Of a stretch of 64,000 bases of DNA, positions 11,645 to 22,473 are shown one piece after another. The position numbers and the translations under genes are program-made. This DNA is from Harmonia axyridis (taxonomy: Eukaryota > Arthropoda > Insecta > Coleoptera > Coccinellidae): assembly GCF_914767665.1 (NCBI RefSeq), contig NC_059503.1:57988352-58052351 (forward strand), given 5' to 3'. The notes beneath the pieces are model-generated. The model ran no database searches. It was not told the origin of the DNA and saw nothing but the letters and a program-made list of their open reading frames with translations. The stretch's first letter is position 1. The number at the start of each line of letters is the position of its first letter.

Positions 11645-13130
11645 TCATAATAATAATAATAATAATAATAATATTTATTTCACAGTATAAACATACAGGA
11701 AAACGTCGAGAATAGCAATAATATCAAAATGTCAAAAAGGACAGTTTAACAGTTTCACAAATAACAATATTTTGTACAAACATGAAATATCAAATATCAA
11801 AAATATCACAGTCGAAAAGTTCAGTCACCTCATACATCGCCGTCCTCAATAGCACCCTCTTCACCGCCGTTTTTCATTTAGAGCCTTTATACGATCAGGT
11901 ACCATATTGTAAAATAAAGGACCCCAGCGATCGACAAATCGCTGAGTAGATGCCAGACGATGGAAAGGTGTCTCCAGGGCTGCCTTGTTTCGCGTATCAT
12001 AGGCATGTCTGCTTGAATTTCTGGGAAACTGGTGGATGTTTTTGTGTACATATTTGAGGCAGGCGTGAATGTACATACATGGCACAGTCAGAATTTCTCC
12101 GGTTACAAAAGTTTCCTTGCAGCTATCCCTAGGTGCAAGACCATATAGTGCTCTTACTGCTCTCTTCTGAAGTCTCAACACCCTCAATGCCTCGGATGTC
12201 GCTCCCCATAAAAGGATACTCTGGGAGGCTACTGCGTGAAAGTTGGCAAAATACGCTTGACGAGCTACCACAGTTGAAGCACACATTTTCATTCTTCGGA
12301 TTGTGAAAACTGCCACTGATAATTTTGACATCAGAGAATCGATGTTGGTCTTCCAACCTAACCTATTTTCCAGATGGACTCCGAGAAACTTGATGGGTTC
12401 AGATGTTGGTACCGAATGTGAAAGCAAGAGGTGTTGTGTTTTGCTCTCATTTACCTTCAGTTTGTTGGCCTGAAACCACTCCGCCATGCGCTCCAAGACT
12501 GTTGCCACATGATCTCGTATTTCCGCAGCGTTCGCGCCTCTGACCATAATTGAAGCATCGTCAGCATATAGGGTGCCTCCATAAGTTTCAACATTGCACA
12601 TCAAATCATTGATGTATACCAGAAATAAGATCGGCCCAAGCACCGAACCTTGTGGAACACCTGTCCTGACACTTCCAACACTCGATCTTTGATCTAACCA
12701 CGTTACTATCTGATCCCGATTTGACAAGTATGAAGTTATCAGTTTATGTGCCACCCCTCTCACTCCATAATGGTGTAATTTGTCGAGTAGCACATCATGA
12801 TCGACGGTGTCAAAAGCCTTCGTTAAATCTAGACACACCAATTCCACCATATCATTATCATCCCAAGCTGATGTTGTGAGCTTTATTACTTCCCAAATCG
12901 CGGACATTACTGATTTTCCTTTCCTATAACCATGCTGCCGTTGTGAAAAGAAATTGTTTTTTTCAAAGAAATTTACCAGCCTCTTCTTGATCACCACCTC
13001 TACCACCTTGGAGAACACCGGCAATATTGATATTGAACAGGCTGATCTTATAGAAGGAGAAAAGATCTCCTCATAACATCTGACTTTAAAAACTTTCGAA
13101 GACGTTGCTTTAATGATGCACCTCAAAATA
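11645..13130 (-). mobile_element. 5'-truncated LINE (CR1/jockey group)
   Basis: A minus-strand non-LTR retrotransposon copy. Its 3' end is an (ATT)n tract at 11645-11672, preceded by CCTGTATGTTTATA and AAATAAATATTATT. A solo copy of the same 3' end lies at 36940-37045. The 5' end is lost around 13055-13130, inside the reverse transcriptase, as is usual for target-primed insertion. No endonuclease or ORF1 is present. Confidence 0.8.
11861..13126 (-). CDS. LINE reverse transcriptase, C-terminal two thirds
   Basis: An open frame of 421 codons with no stop. In order: SISILPVFSKVVE (start of the fingers; the first ~30 residues look non-homologous, reflecting truncation), CLDLTKAFDTVDH (motif A, catalytic Asp), TGVPQGSVLGPILFLVYIND (motif B), YADDASI (motif C, catalytic Asp pair), KVNESKT and IKFLGVHLE (motifs D/E). 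Then comes a C-terminal region with RHAYDTRNKAALETPFHRL and YNMVPDRIKALNE, typical of CR1-like and jockey-like elements. All catalytic residues are present, so the copy is fairly young, but it lacks the endonuclease half and any promoter. The first in-frame Met is probably not a real start. Confidence 0.85.
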   Translation of the reverse strand: MRCIIKATSSKVFKVRCYEEIFSPSIRSACSISILPVFSKVVEVVIKKRLVNFFEKNNFFSQRQHGYRKGKSVMSAIWEVIKLTTSAWDDNDMVELVCLDLTKAFDTVDHDVLLDKLHHYGVRGVAHKLITSYLSNRDQIVTWLDQRSSVGSVRTGVPQGSVLGPILFLVYINDLMCNVETYGGTLYADDASIMVRGANAAEIRDHVATVLERMAEWFQANKLKVNESKTQHLLLSHSVPTSEPIKFLGVHLENRLGWKTNIDSLMSKLSVAVFTIRRMKMCASTVVARQAYFANFHAVASQSILLWGATSEALRVLRLQKRAVRALYGLAPRDSCKETFVTGEILTVPCMYIHACLKYVHKNIHQFPRNSSRHAYDTRNKAALETPFHRLASTQRFVDRWGPLFYNMVPDRIKALNEKRR

Positions 13131-13139
13131 TGGACTAAT

Positions 13140-13674
13140 CTTCTCTTACATATTCTGGATTTGAGATGAATTAAATGGAAACACCTCAGATCTTTAGAAT
13201 AATTTTATTTTGACAAGAATAATTGTGCAAATTCGGAATTTGTAACTAATGATTCTTGGCGTAAAATAATATAATGAATATAATATATAAATATATATGG
13301 GTGAAATCAGAGTCATATTTCATAGAAATTATTTAATATTGAAAATATCAAAAGACTAACCGAATTTTTCATCGTTAAAGTTTTTCTTGAAAATAGTATT
13401 TTCCTCAGGTACAGATGTTGCTGGCGTTCCGAGAAAATCTTTCACCGTTTTCGATAACGACGGGTAGATATTTTTGTGTCTTTTTCACCAACCAACCATA
13501 TTATCAGAATTTCAAATAGAGATCAGGGAACCACCAGATGGCCGTGTTAGCAGGCAATGCAATAAAAAGGAGAATCACCATGTGATTTGTCGCCTGATAG
13601 ACCTAGATAAACTGATTGGAATACTTCAAGAAATACAGATTCTAAGTGAATACATCGAAAACAGTTGTAATCTA
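13140..13674. other. Unassigned sequence
   Basis: The plus-strand open frame at 13474-13683 (69 codons, ending in SEYIENSCNLLR) runs directly into the jockey-like relic. Its end may belong to the same reverse transcriptase. The rest is unrecognised. Confidence 0.3.
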
Positions 13675-14315
13675 CTTCGGTGAAACAACAGTAAAAAAAG
13701 GGAAAGCAGGAAACGTCAAAATAGAAAATCAGACGATAGAATGGAAAGAGGAAGTAAAATATCTGGGTTAATACTAGATTAAAGAATGAACATTAACAAA
13801 CAGTTAAAAGAAAACAGAAAAAAGGCAAGGCAATTGCCGCTGCTCAATCCAAACTTTCCTTAGAAAATAAGATGAAGATAATAAGAACAGTGCTGATGCC
13901 TAGCATTACGTATGCAGGTGTAACCTGGTATAATACGAAAGACAATAATGAAGATCAGTTGCAAATTACACTAAATAAAGTAATCAGAACAGCGGTTGAC
14001 ACCCCATGATATATAACCAACCAACAAATCAGAGAAGAATTGAAAATTGAAACTATTGAGGAAATAATTAACAAACAAAGAAAGAAGACAATAGAGACGC
14101 TGAAAGAGCAATAGAATAAGGAATTAAGAAAGATACTACAAATCAAAATAAGAATGACAGATAAGTGGAATTACATCTGTCACGGAACCGAATAGAAGAA
14201 AAAAGTGACATGCAGTAAAGAGAAAAGTCTTCCAATTAGACAACAGTAGGAAATCGAAGAGATTAATGTATAGGCGAAGGGAATAAAATTTCTGTCCTTA
14301 TACAAAAAAAAAAGA
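13675..14315 (+). pseudogene. Jockey-like LINE 3' relic, copy 1
   Basis: Translated with frameshifts and stops allowed, it reads as the end of a jockey-type reverse transcriptase: VKYLG with ILD, a LSLENKMKIIRTVLMPSITYAG stretch with TWYNTK, and TPWYITNQQIREELKIETI. It then runs out in an A-rich tail at about 14300-14315. A second relic of the same family at 34745-35415 aligns along almost the whole length. Several stops (for example in place of the Leu-Gly pair region and of W in PWY) make it dead. Confidence 0.75.
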
Positions 14316-14329
14316 TCTGAGTAAGTTGT

Positions 14330-16645
14330 CGCCTAGCGGCCGATTAATCAAGAAGTATCAAGATCTTCAAATTGTTTGAGTACTAGTTTTTTTGAATTTC
14401 TTGATTTTTTTCAAGTCTTGTCGACCCCTACTTGCAATAGCACCATGTTCGATGAAAATGGTTTATAACTAATTTTCGTTAATAACCCGAAGATTGATGA
14501 TAAGCATGCTAATACCTATGCAATTTTCAGAATTTTTTTTTTTCTTTCTCAAAGAACGAACTTGAGCTATTCATTTTTCCAGTAATTGCAGATATCTCAT
14601 AGCAAGACCACCCTGTACAACGCAAGAAAAGTCTCATTCTCAGAATTTCTTCATTCGAAAATAGTATCAAACTCAATCATAATAATATAAACCAACCGTT
14701 CAGGAGTTGGCGATAATTTTATTGCGAATTGTGACCTTTGGATCATTCTTTAATTTTTTCTCGCCGCATTATGCTCATGTCACTGATTGAGTTTCTCACA
14801 ATATTCACGGGTTCCACCGGCTAATGGCCGATGAGTTAGCGATATTGTTCCTCCGACGGAGCTGCGTTACTTTATTATCTGTGAATAATCTACACGTATT
14901 CTTGGGACGATTAACACCTTCGAAACGCGTTCTGCGGTTAATTCGTGAATATGCCACAGTAATTTTACGGAGTGATGGTGAATTATCGAAATGGAAAATG
15001 CAGAAATTGATGACAGGAGAAGATCGGCATTATTGCGAATTTTTCATGGGATTGTCGAGTGGAGACTTGGTTCTTTGGTATCGTCTTCCATCAGACAGTG
15101 AACTGCTAGGATTTTAATACCATTAGGAAAATACTTTGGCTGTATACTTCCGTATGTGTATGTGATAATAGTAATGATGAGAAACGGTTTGTCCCATATT
15201 CGATGCTCACTGAAAGTGTCTCGATAACTATTGGTAAGACTTAGAGAAAGAATCTTCTAGGACCCCCTTAGCTCTTTTCGAAATAAACAGAAAGCAGATC
15301 ATAGATATCTTAATTCTTTTTGAAGTTACAGGCGCTTCTGAAGAATGAATGTTTCAAATATTTCGCTGAATCTTGGTTTCTGTTTCATCATTAAATTTTA
15401 TGGTTTATATGATAGTCATATCAGATCATAAAAATCAATTACTGAGCAAAGATGGTGTTACTTGAATAGGACACCCTATATTTTTCAATGCAGATTGTCC
15501 GCAGGTTTGTCGAAAAGCATTACGTTACTGGTTTTTCGAAATTGTTTTTTGCTTCGAAGATATTGATTTCGACTTCATTGCTTTGAAAAGGTATATAAAG
15601 TATATAAATATTTTTCATTTATTCTGAGATTTAATTTTTTCGAGTTTTTTTTCGGTAATTTTTATGGTTTATAATTCACGCATAACACATAATAGAAATC
15701 AATAACCGTTTTAGAGATATAGAAGAAAGTTGATTTTTTCTTAAAGGACACCCGACATGAGACTTGATTGAAATTATACAATGAATACAAAATGAATTGA
15801 ATCTCGAAATAAATGAAAAAAAATTATATAGAGTGATCCATCGCGATGGCCTATTAGACATTTATGAAAAACTAATCATAAGTTTGTGCTGAAAATTTGC
15901 ATGTTGGGATTTGAGGCAATGATATTTGTTCCCAGAATATTTCCAATCTTTACAACGTCCGGTTATACCAGAAACATACTCCTACCTCCTCATTTCAAAT
16001 GGCACACTCAGTATATTATTGCATCATTGGATAGCTTTTTTATGGCAATTTCAGCAATATGCCTTACATTGAGTTAATGTGGTTTTTATGAAAAAATGGT
16101 GGCAACGAGAAGAAAATGTTTTTCCGAAAAAAAACTTTTTCATTTTAGAATCTGCAAATAATTACTATAACTAATACTATACGTTTGCGGTTTGGAACAA
16201 AAATGTAAAGGGTGTAAACATCCTGTACATTCTGGTTCCATTTGGCTTCATGATCTTCTGATAAATCAGATTATGATAAAGTTGGAAAACTCAAATTCAT
16301 CAAAACTCAAGATTTTCAAATAAGAACCTATTTTTTTATTATTTCAGTCAATTCTACGTATAAGAAGAGGGGGGTTACTCACCCTATACCTAAAATAAAT
16401 TCTTTGAAAGATTTTTGAATGAGTAAAAACCGCAATTTCTAACTGTGTGGAGCCGGAAAATACAGAAAGTAACTGAAATTCGACGTTTCGATAACTAAAT
16501 TGACCATTTCCTGAATATCGTCGTATACTTCTCGAGATGCTTTCGGTGATCATCGAGTTTGGGACACTCTGTACTTCAAGTAGGTATTCAATTTTGATAT
16601 TCGGTAAGTTGGACGTTTTCAGCTGAACAGCCATCTTCAGTACCA
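14330..16645. other. Mixed repeat debris, no assignable gene
   Basis: Several end-like motifs occur (ACCACCCTGTAC at about 14602, GGACACCCTATAT at 15463, GGACACCCGACAT at 15745, ACTCACCCTATACC at 16378, GGGACACTCTGTAC at 16560), suggesting broken short DNA elements. An open frame at 14824-15117 (97 codons, opening MADELAILFL) is GC-richer than its surroundings. I do not recognise it, and it could be an exon or chance. Confidence 0.35.
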
Positions 16646-17688
16646 CTAAATCTACAGACTAACACAAAGAATCACACAGAGTTTGATTTTCTGGAGAATG
16701 AACATATTGAGGAATAAATATCGATGAAAGATAACTCACAAACTTCAATTTGAACAAACACTACATCCCTCTGTTCAAGAGAATATGATTACTTTTGTGT
16801 TCTGCCTACCTGTTCATTGTGCTTTATTTTGCTATTTTCAAGAATACATTCTATATTTTTATTCGTTGACTTGTTCAAATCATTCATCGTTACATATTTT
16901 TGTCTTTCTTTGTTATTTTGTTTTTTATTTTTTTTTACTCATACAAGTAAATATGTGGTTTTAAGGGATAAATATATTGTTGATTTGTTTCGAAATAACG
17001 CGATACGATTCAAGGATTTCAAATATTGTGAAGCTCTTCATCCACATGCTCATATCATATTAGATGCGGGCAAAAACTAGAAAAAAACTAGAAAAAATTC
17101 AAATCTACGCCTCAATTAACACATCAAAGAAATCCGGAGGACTTGTAACGAGAGACATAGGCCTGCTACTGTTTTTTACGTAAAAGAAGTTATTATATTA
17201 TTAATAATATATATCTCGGAAAGGCTCAAGCGGTATTTCTACCAAGAAACAAAGAATCATGATCATAACACAGGTCGTACAACGTCGTCAACATAACGAT
17301 AAACAAAATCAAATCAAGACGATGCATCTCTCTAGTTCTGGCTGCACGTGATAGAATGGACGCCGTAAGGTCGATTGGTCAACGGGCTTTCACTTTGAAA
17401 TCATTTGGGTGGATGAATGAAGCAAAAGAAGTAGTTTAAGGAAAATCACCGAGTAATAATGAATAAATCAAAGTGTTAAAATAGATTTTTCCGATTGACA
17501 GCAAATATCAATTTTGCACACACATGTCAATCAGCAAATATTACGTTTTCTGCCTAGGCAGCAAAATGGTCATTTTCAAAGGGAATAAAACATTCGACAT
17601 TTTCTGACAATCAATATTTTCGGCCACCTTCCTTATTTATAATAGATAATAATTATTATTGACATTACATAGCAACCAACCATTCCAA
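16646..17688. other. Unassigned sequence
   Basis: AT-rich and without recognisable coding content. A 60-bp stretch of ATT repeats near 17190-17215 is simple sequence. Confidence 0.3.
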
Positions 17689-17864
17689 CAATGGACTAGT
17701 TTAGTGATGTTGATAATACTGTATTTGACACGATAGAATTAAAATATAGAGCAAAACTGATGAATCAGTGAAAAAAATTTGAAAATCCATCAATAAATGA
17801 CTGAGAAATAGATTATTTAAATTTACGTATTTTAGCGCGGAACGTCTTTGGTCTCCGACTCGTC

Positions 17865-17882
17865 TGTGACGTCACGCCACTT
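17865..17882 (+). promoter_or_regulatory. Subterminal CRE-like inverted repeat, left
   Basis: An 18-bp sequence centred on TGACGTCA (17867-17874), the palindrome bound by CREB/ATF bZIP factors. Its exact inverse is at 18583-18600. It lies about 125 bp upstream of the plus-strand exon, so it could be a promoter element, a transposase-binding site, or both. Confidence 0.5.
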
Positions 17883-17998
17883 GCCTGTGATCGCTACACC
17901 ATAAATTACGTTTAAATACGTAGCCGCGCCAAGGCTCTCGCGCCATTTGTAGTTGTACAGTGTAGTTTTAACTCGAGTTTTGTTTTTATGTCACCATA

Positions 17999-18126
17999 AT
18001 GGAAGAAGGCTTCGTGAAAGGGCAAAGTGACAATTTGCCTAAAATAGATATATTCGCAGTGATGGAGTTTTTTTCTTCAAATCCATCTTATGTCAGTGCT
18101 GAAATAAAAGGAGTTGACCTTTTCAA
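17999..18126 (+). CDS. First exon of an unidentified transposon protein, copy A
   Basis: It opens at ATG 17999 and runs 42 codons plus two bases to a consensus splice donor, GTAAGT, at 18127. The peptide begins MEEGFVKGQSDNLPKID, continues with a VMEFFSSNPSYVSAEIKG segment, and has no stop. The same exon in copy B keeps the sequence apart from a one-base insertion, and the donor is conserved. The downstream exons are absent. From memory the opening resembles insect repeat proteins carrying a SWIM finger and a YqaJ-type nuclease domain; this needs a search to confirm. Confidence 0.6.
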
Positions 18127-18297
18127 GTAAGTATCTACTTTTGAGTTTGCTCCATCATGGTTCAACTTATAACGATGATTTATTTAAAAAACGTTTCATA
18201 AACAGTTTGTAGTGGAGTACTGGTTGTCTATCCATTATCAATGGCAAAACATATTTATGTGAGGAGTAAAAAGTAAAAAGAGAAAGAAGTAATGTTA

Positions 18298-18492
18298 CAT
18301 CAAAATGATCTTCACACACATTTGAAGTAGTTTTAGGTCCAATTAAGTCACGCCTCATTAATTTGCACCACTTTTTCCTTTGATTCATGTCATTTGGTAC
18401 ATGAAAAAACAATTTATTAGGGTTTTTAATTGTCGTGCTTGCACACATAGGCACAATACAATATTTGTAGGATTTTTTTTTATTTCAGCCAT
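18298..18492 (-). pseudogene. THAP zinc-finger exon of copy A
   Basis: On the minus strand the frame gives YCIVPMCAS, then PNKLFFHVP, WCKLMRRD and SNVCEDHF. This is the C-x4-C ... C-x2-H zinc site plus the conserved Trp and Phe of a THAP DNA-binding domain, which many DNA transposases and their domesticated relatives carry at the N-terminus. The likely start codon is ATG at 18492 (MAEIKK). A run of eight A just after it leaves the ATG one base out of frame with the zinc finger; nine would restore it. The following exons are missing. Copy B lacks this exon altogether. Confidence 0.75.
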
Positions 18493-18582
18493 CGTGTAAC
18501 GAACAAAACACGACACGAACGGCACAAGTGATTGTACACCAATGAATTCGTGAGCACTCTGCGAATACCAGTCGCCTCGTGT

Positions 18583-18600
18583 AAGTGGCGTGACGTCACA
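18583..18600 (-). promoter_or_regulatory. Subterminal CRE-like inverted repeat, right
   Basis: The exact inverse of 17865-17882, with TGACGTCA at 18591-18598. It lies about 90 bp upstream of the minus-strand THAP start codon, so each inward gene has one such site in front of it. Confidence 0.5.
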
Positions 18601-18794
18601 CACTAGACGCTGCGTACTATGAAATTATTCTTTCAAGCGCAACTTCAAAGTCCCATAACTTTTTCATTTCTAGAGATATTCCAATGATTCTTTCACATTT
18701 TTGTTTCGTTTTAATTTTTAGAATAATCCTTAACAAAAAAATGAGAACTAGTCCATTGTGATTTCTTTCAAGTATCGATAAAGTTTATTAGGGA

Positions 18795-19180
18795 TTCACG
18801 ACTTGGCTTGATTTTCAAGCTACTTGGCTTGAGCTTGCCTTGATTTGAAGTCAATTAGTAGTTTTTCTATTTCCAATCAGGTCAAGTATTTATTCATTAA
18901 TACTTCATTTTCAGTAGTTTCATTGTGTAGTGTGACATCAATGAAAAAATGATTAAATGAGAAAGAACCTTGCGAAAAACACTTTTATTATTGAATTTAT
19001 TGTATAAAAGAACCGAAAATATCAACTTTTTTGAAATAGAAATATAAATTGAATCACTATAAATAATAACAAAATAAAAAATAATAAAAAATGAAGTTTT
19101 TCAATATTGAGAAACCTCCAGGCTTTGTATGATTTCATAATTTTCCATCCAGGATCTGATACGCATTAGGCATCTTATAG
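18795..19180 (-). mobile_element. hAT element 3' end fragment
   Basis: It aligns with 36041-36420 (GGCTTGATTTTCAAGCTAC, TTTATTGTATAAAAGAAC-like, AACAAAATAAAAAATAA, GAGAAACCTCCAGGCTTTGT, AGGCATCTTATAGATTT). The longer copy at 36 kb runs into a degenerate hAT dimerisation domain on the minus strand. Here only the 3' untranslated end and the last few codons remain. Confidence 0.65.
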
Positions 19181-19199
19181 ATTTTTGAGCAGTGGGTCT

Positions 19200-19963
19200 T
19201 TTTATTCGTTATCAGAATATCGTTGACAACAAGGTCTCTCAAATAAACTTTATACGTAAAAACGGGATAAAAAAAATATTAGACGTTTGCCGAAAAAATG
19301 TTTATTATTAATGAAAATACACTATTTTTCCGATTTCCTAATTAGAACTCTCTTTCTCAGCCCAGTTCAACAGGACATACACACGGATCACCTCTAATCT
19401 GAATTCAGAACGTCACCGTTGCGGAGTTGACCGCCGCCCGGCTATACCGAGGGGGCCATTGCGGGTAGTATTTATTTCACAAATTTATGAGCACCGATTT
19501 CGATCTACCCGCGATGGCGTTTGTGCAATTATACACTTGATGTATGGTCCTGTCCTCGTGAAACTAAGAATGCTACCTGAATATGTTATTATAACCATAA
19601 AGTGGACGGATTGCTGCCGCCTCGCCTTTGCCTCAGAACTAGATCCCTTCTTCCACTCTTATCAGTTTCTATTTCGTCTTATTCAAATCAACCTGGACCT
19701 TACGAGGTGACAAGAGCTATCAATATTGAGCTTGTAAGTCTCATGTTCGTATCTGACAGTTGTTTTTAGGGTATCAAAAGGTCACGAAGGGTAAAATTCG
19801 CCCTATTCACATCCTTATTGGGCACGCATAGATCTAAAGCAAGTAAAATAATAAAAAGGGTTATAAGTTGATGACAATAGTCTTGTCAACCTAAGGGCTA
19901 AAAGTGGTATTTGCAATCTCAAGGCGCTACGATCAGACTTAGAGATGCATTCAAGTCAAACTA
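19200..19963. other. Unassigned sequence with a GC-richer patch
   Basis: The stretch at 19360-19720 is GC-richer than its surroundings (for example GTTGACCGCCGCCCGGC) and holds an 83-codon frame (19459-19710) I cannot identify. It could be host conserved non-coding or exonic sequence, but nothing in it proves that. Confidence 0.3.
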
Positions 19964-21484
19964 CACTGCGCAAAGTAATTTACGCACATTATGGAAATCT
20001 CAAATTTATTCTACAACTGAAGGTGTTCTCAATGATAATTATTTCTATCATAATTATGCATGCATATGTTATCCACTTTCAACGTTTTTCTTCAATACAG
20101 ATGTTTTTTCCCAGCAGGAATAAAAAAAGATGAGATTATCAGATTTTGAAAGTATTGGATCCATCCTGAAATCAGTTGTTCTCGATCAATTATAGTGATC
20201 AATAGTTTTTCTTTCGTTTGATTTTCTACACTCGATCGCTATGCAACGCGAAACACGCAATTTGACCCAAGAGGAATGTGCCCAAGCGGTAGTTTTGCGA
20301 GAAGAAGGGTGGACATACATTACAGAAAGGTTTGGAGTTTCCCATACAAGTGAGTCCAGAATGTTGCAGCAATTCAGGGAGACAGGTATGAATGTCCGAA
20401 GACCAGGACAGGGTAGACCACGGGTAACAACTGCCATTCAAGAACGTTACTTGAGAGTTTCTTCGTTGAGACAACGGTTTGCAACCGCTCGCCTCCTTCA
20501 AAATCAGCTTGAGCAAACTCATGGGGTGCAAATTAGAACTCAGACAATAAGAAATCGCCTCAGAGAATATGATTTAAGGCCTCGTGTCGCGGCAAGAGGC
20601 CCAGCTCTTACCCCAGCCCATCGAAGGGCGCGTTTGGATTTTGCGAGAGAGCATATCCATTGGGAAGAGGCTGATTGGGAAAGAGTTCTCTTCACAGATG
20701 AGTCCAGATTCTGCCTCTACCATTGTGATCGACGTTACCTTGTATAATGACGTCCACATGAAAGATATGCTGAGTGCAATTTCCTGAATACTACTAGTTT
20801 CGGGGGAGTATCAAATATGGTATGAGGTGGAATATCTTTGACTGCTCGCACAGACCTAGTGGTCATTGATAATGGAGCTATGAATGCTGATAGGTATATA
20901 AAGAACATTCTTGAAGAGAATGTAGTACCATTTGTCCCATACATTGGTGAAACTTTCATTTTTATGGACGATAATGCCAGACCCCATCGTGCACGCATCG
21001 TTCAGGAGTACCTTGAAGAGGTTGAAGTCTCTCGAATGGAATGGCCAGCAAGAAGTCCAGATCTCAATCCGATTGAGCAGGTTTGGGACAACCTCAATAG
21101 AAGGCTGAGAAGTTCAGAAAATCATCCAGCTACTTTTAATGACTTAGGAATCCAACTCAGAGAAATCTGGGAAGGATTAGATCAGAACATTTTAAGATGA
21201 CTCCTTTTGAGTATGAACCGTTGTTGCCGAGCTGTAATTAACGCAAGGGGTTGAAATACCAAGTATTAAATCACTTATCAGCATTCCAGTATTTTGAAAA
21301 TTGTGTATTTCTCTTCTTTCACATAAGATTCGGTGAAATCCTGAATTTTTCTTCCATTTAATGTGTCTTGTTTCGTTCAGAACCTTCCCGAGAGATTATA
21401 AAAAATAAGTTATAAAGTCAGTGTAGAGTTAACTTTCATTAAAATTGAGATTTTCAGAATGTGCGTTAATTTTTTTGCGCATTG
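19964..21484 (+). mobile_element. Near-intact Tc1 (DD34E) transposon
   Basis: A 1521-bp element between TA at 19962-19963 and TA at 21485-21486. Imperfect terminal inverted repeats of about 42 bp: CACTGCGCAAAGTAATTTAC then GCACATTATGGAAATCTCAA on the left, and the inverse of CAATGCGCAAAAAAATTAAC then GCACATTCTGAAAATCTCAA on the right. Size, TA target and single intronless transposase fit Tc1. It probably died recently, since the only coding damage is three in-frame stops. Confidence 0.9.
20241..21200 (+). pseudogene. Tc1 transposase, DD34E, three premature stops
   Basis: A continuous frame of about 319 codons from ATG 20241. The N-terminus holds the paired-like bipartite HTH (NLTQEECAQAVVLREEG; a second HTH around TQTIRNRLREYDLRPR) with a GRPR motif between. 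The catalytic core has FTDESRF (first Asp), FMDDNARPHRA (second Asp) and SPDLNPIEQVWD (Glu), with 34 residues between the second Asp and the Glu. Stops are TAA and TGA in tandem at about 20742-20747 and a TGA at about 20821, probably from CGA (Arg) and TGG (Trp) in the last two. No frameshift is seen. All three catalytic residues survive. Confidence 0.9.
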
Positions 21485-21489
21485 TATGT

Positions 21490-22470
21490 AGTTTATTTTA
21501 CTCACAAACTTGACTTGACTTGATTTCTCTATCTTCAGGTTTGGCTTGAAAGCAAACTTTTTCAAACAGTTTGAAGTTTGAATATGATATTTCGCAACGT
21601 GTCTAAACCTGTATTCTGCTAATCCGCAAATTAGTTATAGTTCATATTAAGAAGCATTTTTTTTTTATTTTAAAAGCTAACGTGAAAACGTTTCTTTAGT
21701 CGTATTCTATGAACCAAGTATCATAAATTTCTTTATAATTGATATAATACAGATTTTAAAATACCGGGAAGCCATGACTTCTTAAGAAATTCTCTCATTC
21801 CCAACCCTTTAACACACAGTGGGTTTCCACGAGGTTTCCTCAAATGACTATTATTATGCAATGTGAACTGACTATGACATGTCTTTGGTGAGGCATCAAA
21901 GGAGAACGCGGATCATAATCGCTCATTGACATAATCAAGGAAGCAGATCGAAAACGAACAATAAAAAAGCAATAACAAATCACGACATCTAAACAATGGG
22001 TCTTTATCGGAGGAAGAATGGCAAAACGGATCTATTAAAAATGAATTTATTTTTACTTAGATGACGAGCAGAGATGTGAGATGAAGGATTCAGAAGGAAT
22101 CCCGGTTTTGCTTTAATATTGAAATAATTGACTATCGTTATTAATGCTTGGTGATTATTGAAATTGCGCTCGATGGTTGATTCTGAGGCAAATCAATGTT
22201 CATGGTTTCGGCAATTGTCTAGATTCTTCTATTGTTTGGGCAGGTAATCGACCATATTGTCAATCTGGGATTATTTTTCTGCAAACCTCTTTTTACTATA
22301 TTTTCTCATTTCAGCATTTTTATTTTTAAAGTTGAAATGGTGATTATTCATCAATTAATTAGATTTATTTCAACTTAAAACCGAGAATGAATTGTAATAC
22401 TTCCATACAGTTATGTAATAAGGCCACTTTCTGATCATCAAAGAGAAAAAAAAGAGAAGAATAGTTTACA
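21490..22470. other. Unassigned sequence
   Basis: The first 60 bases (CTTGACTTGACTTGATT and TTTGGCTTGAAAGC) repeat motifs found at the edges of the hAT relic at 36 kb, so this may be the far side of the hAT copy at 18.8 kb. The remainder is unassigned. Confidence 0.3.
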
Positions 22471-22473
22471 TGT

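Larger units (their letters stand above)
17689..18758 (+). mobile_element. Two-gene DNA transposon remnant with THAP exon, copy A
   Basis: The outer ends are CAATGGACTAGTTTA at 17689 and the inverse ACTAGTCCATTG ending at 18758. An inner perfect inverted repeat, TGTGACGTCACGCCACTT, lies at 17865-17882 and 18583-18600. Between them a plus-strand first exon (17999-18126) and a minus-strand THAP exon (18298-18492) face each other. A related copy in inverted orientation occupies 42576-43463 and aligns along nearly its whole length. This is best read as both ends of a larger element whose central part was lost. The superfamily is not determined; I see no convincing target-site duplication. Confidence 0.7.

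Noticed and set aside
12129..12356. Short minus-strand frame inside the 11.9-13.1 kb LINE
   Set aside because: It is an alternative frame of the reverse transcriptase.
14824..15117. 97-codon frame as a confident gene
   Set aside because: No recognisable domain, no splice context and no neighbouring exons; kept only as a possibility.
18385..18603. 72-codon minus-strand frame beginning MCDVTPLTRG across the THAP start
   Set aside because: It reads the 5' untranslated region and the wrong frame of the THAP exon; the zinc-finger residues are in another frame.
20226..20531. Minus-strand frames over the Tc1 transposase (20186-20437, 20226-20531, 20574-20759, 20735-20998)
   Set aside because: Shadows of the sense-strand transposase, which has HTH and DD34E motifs.
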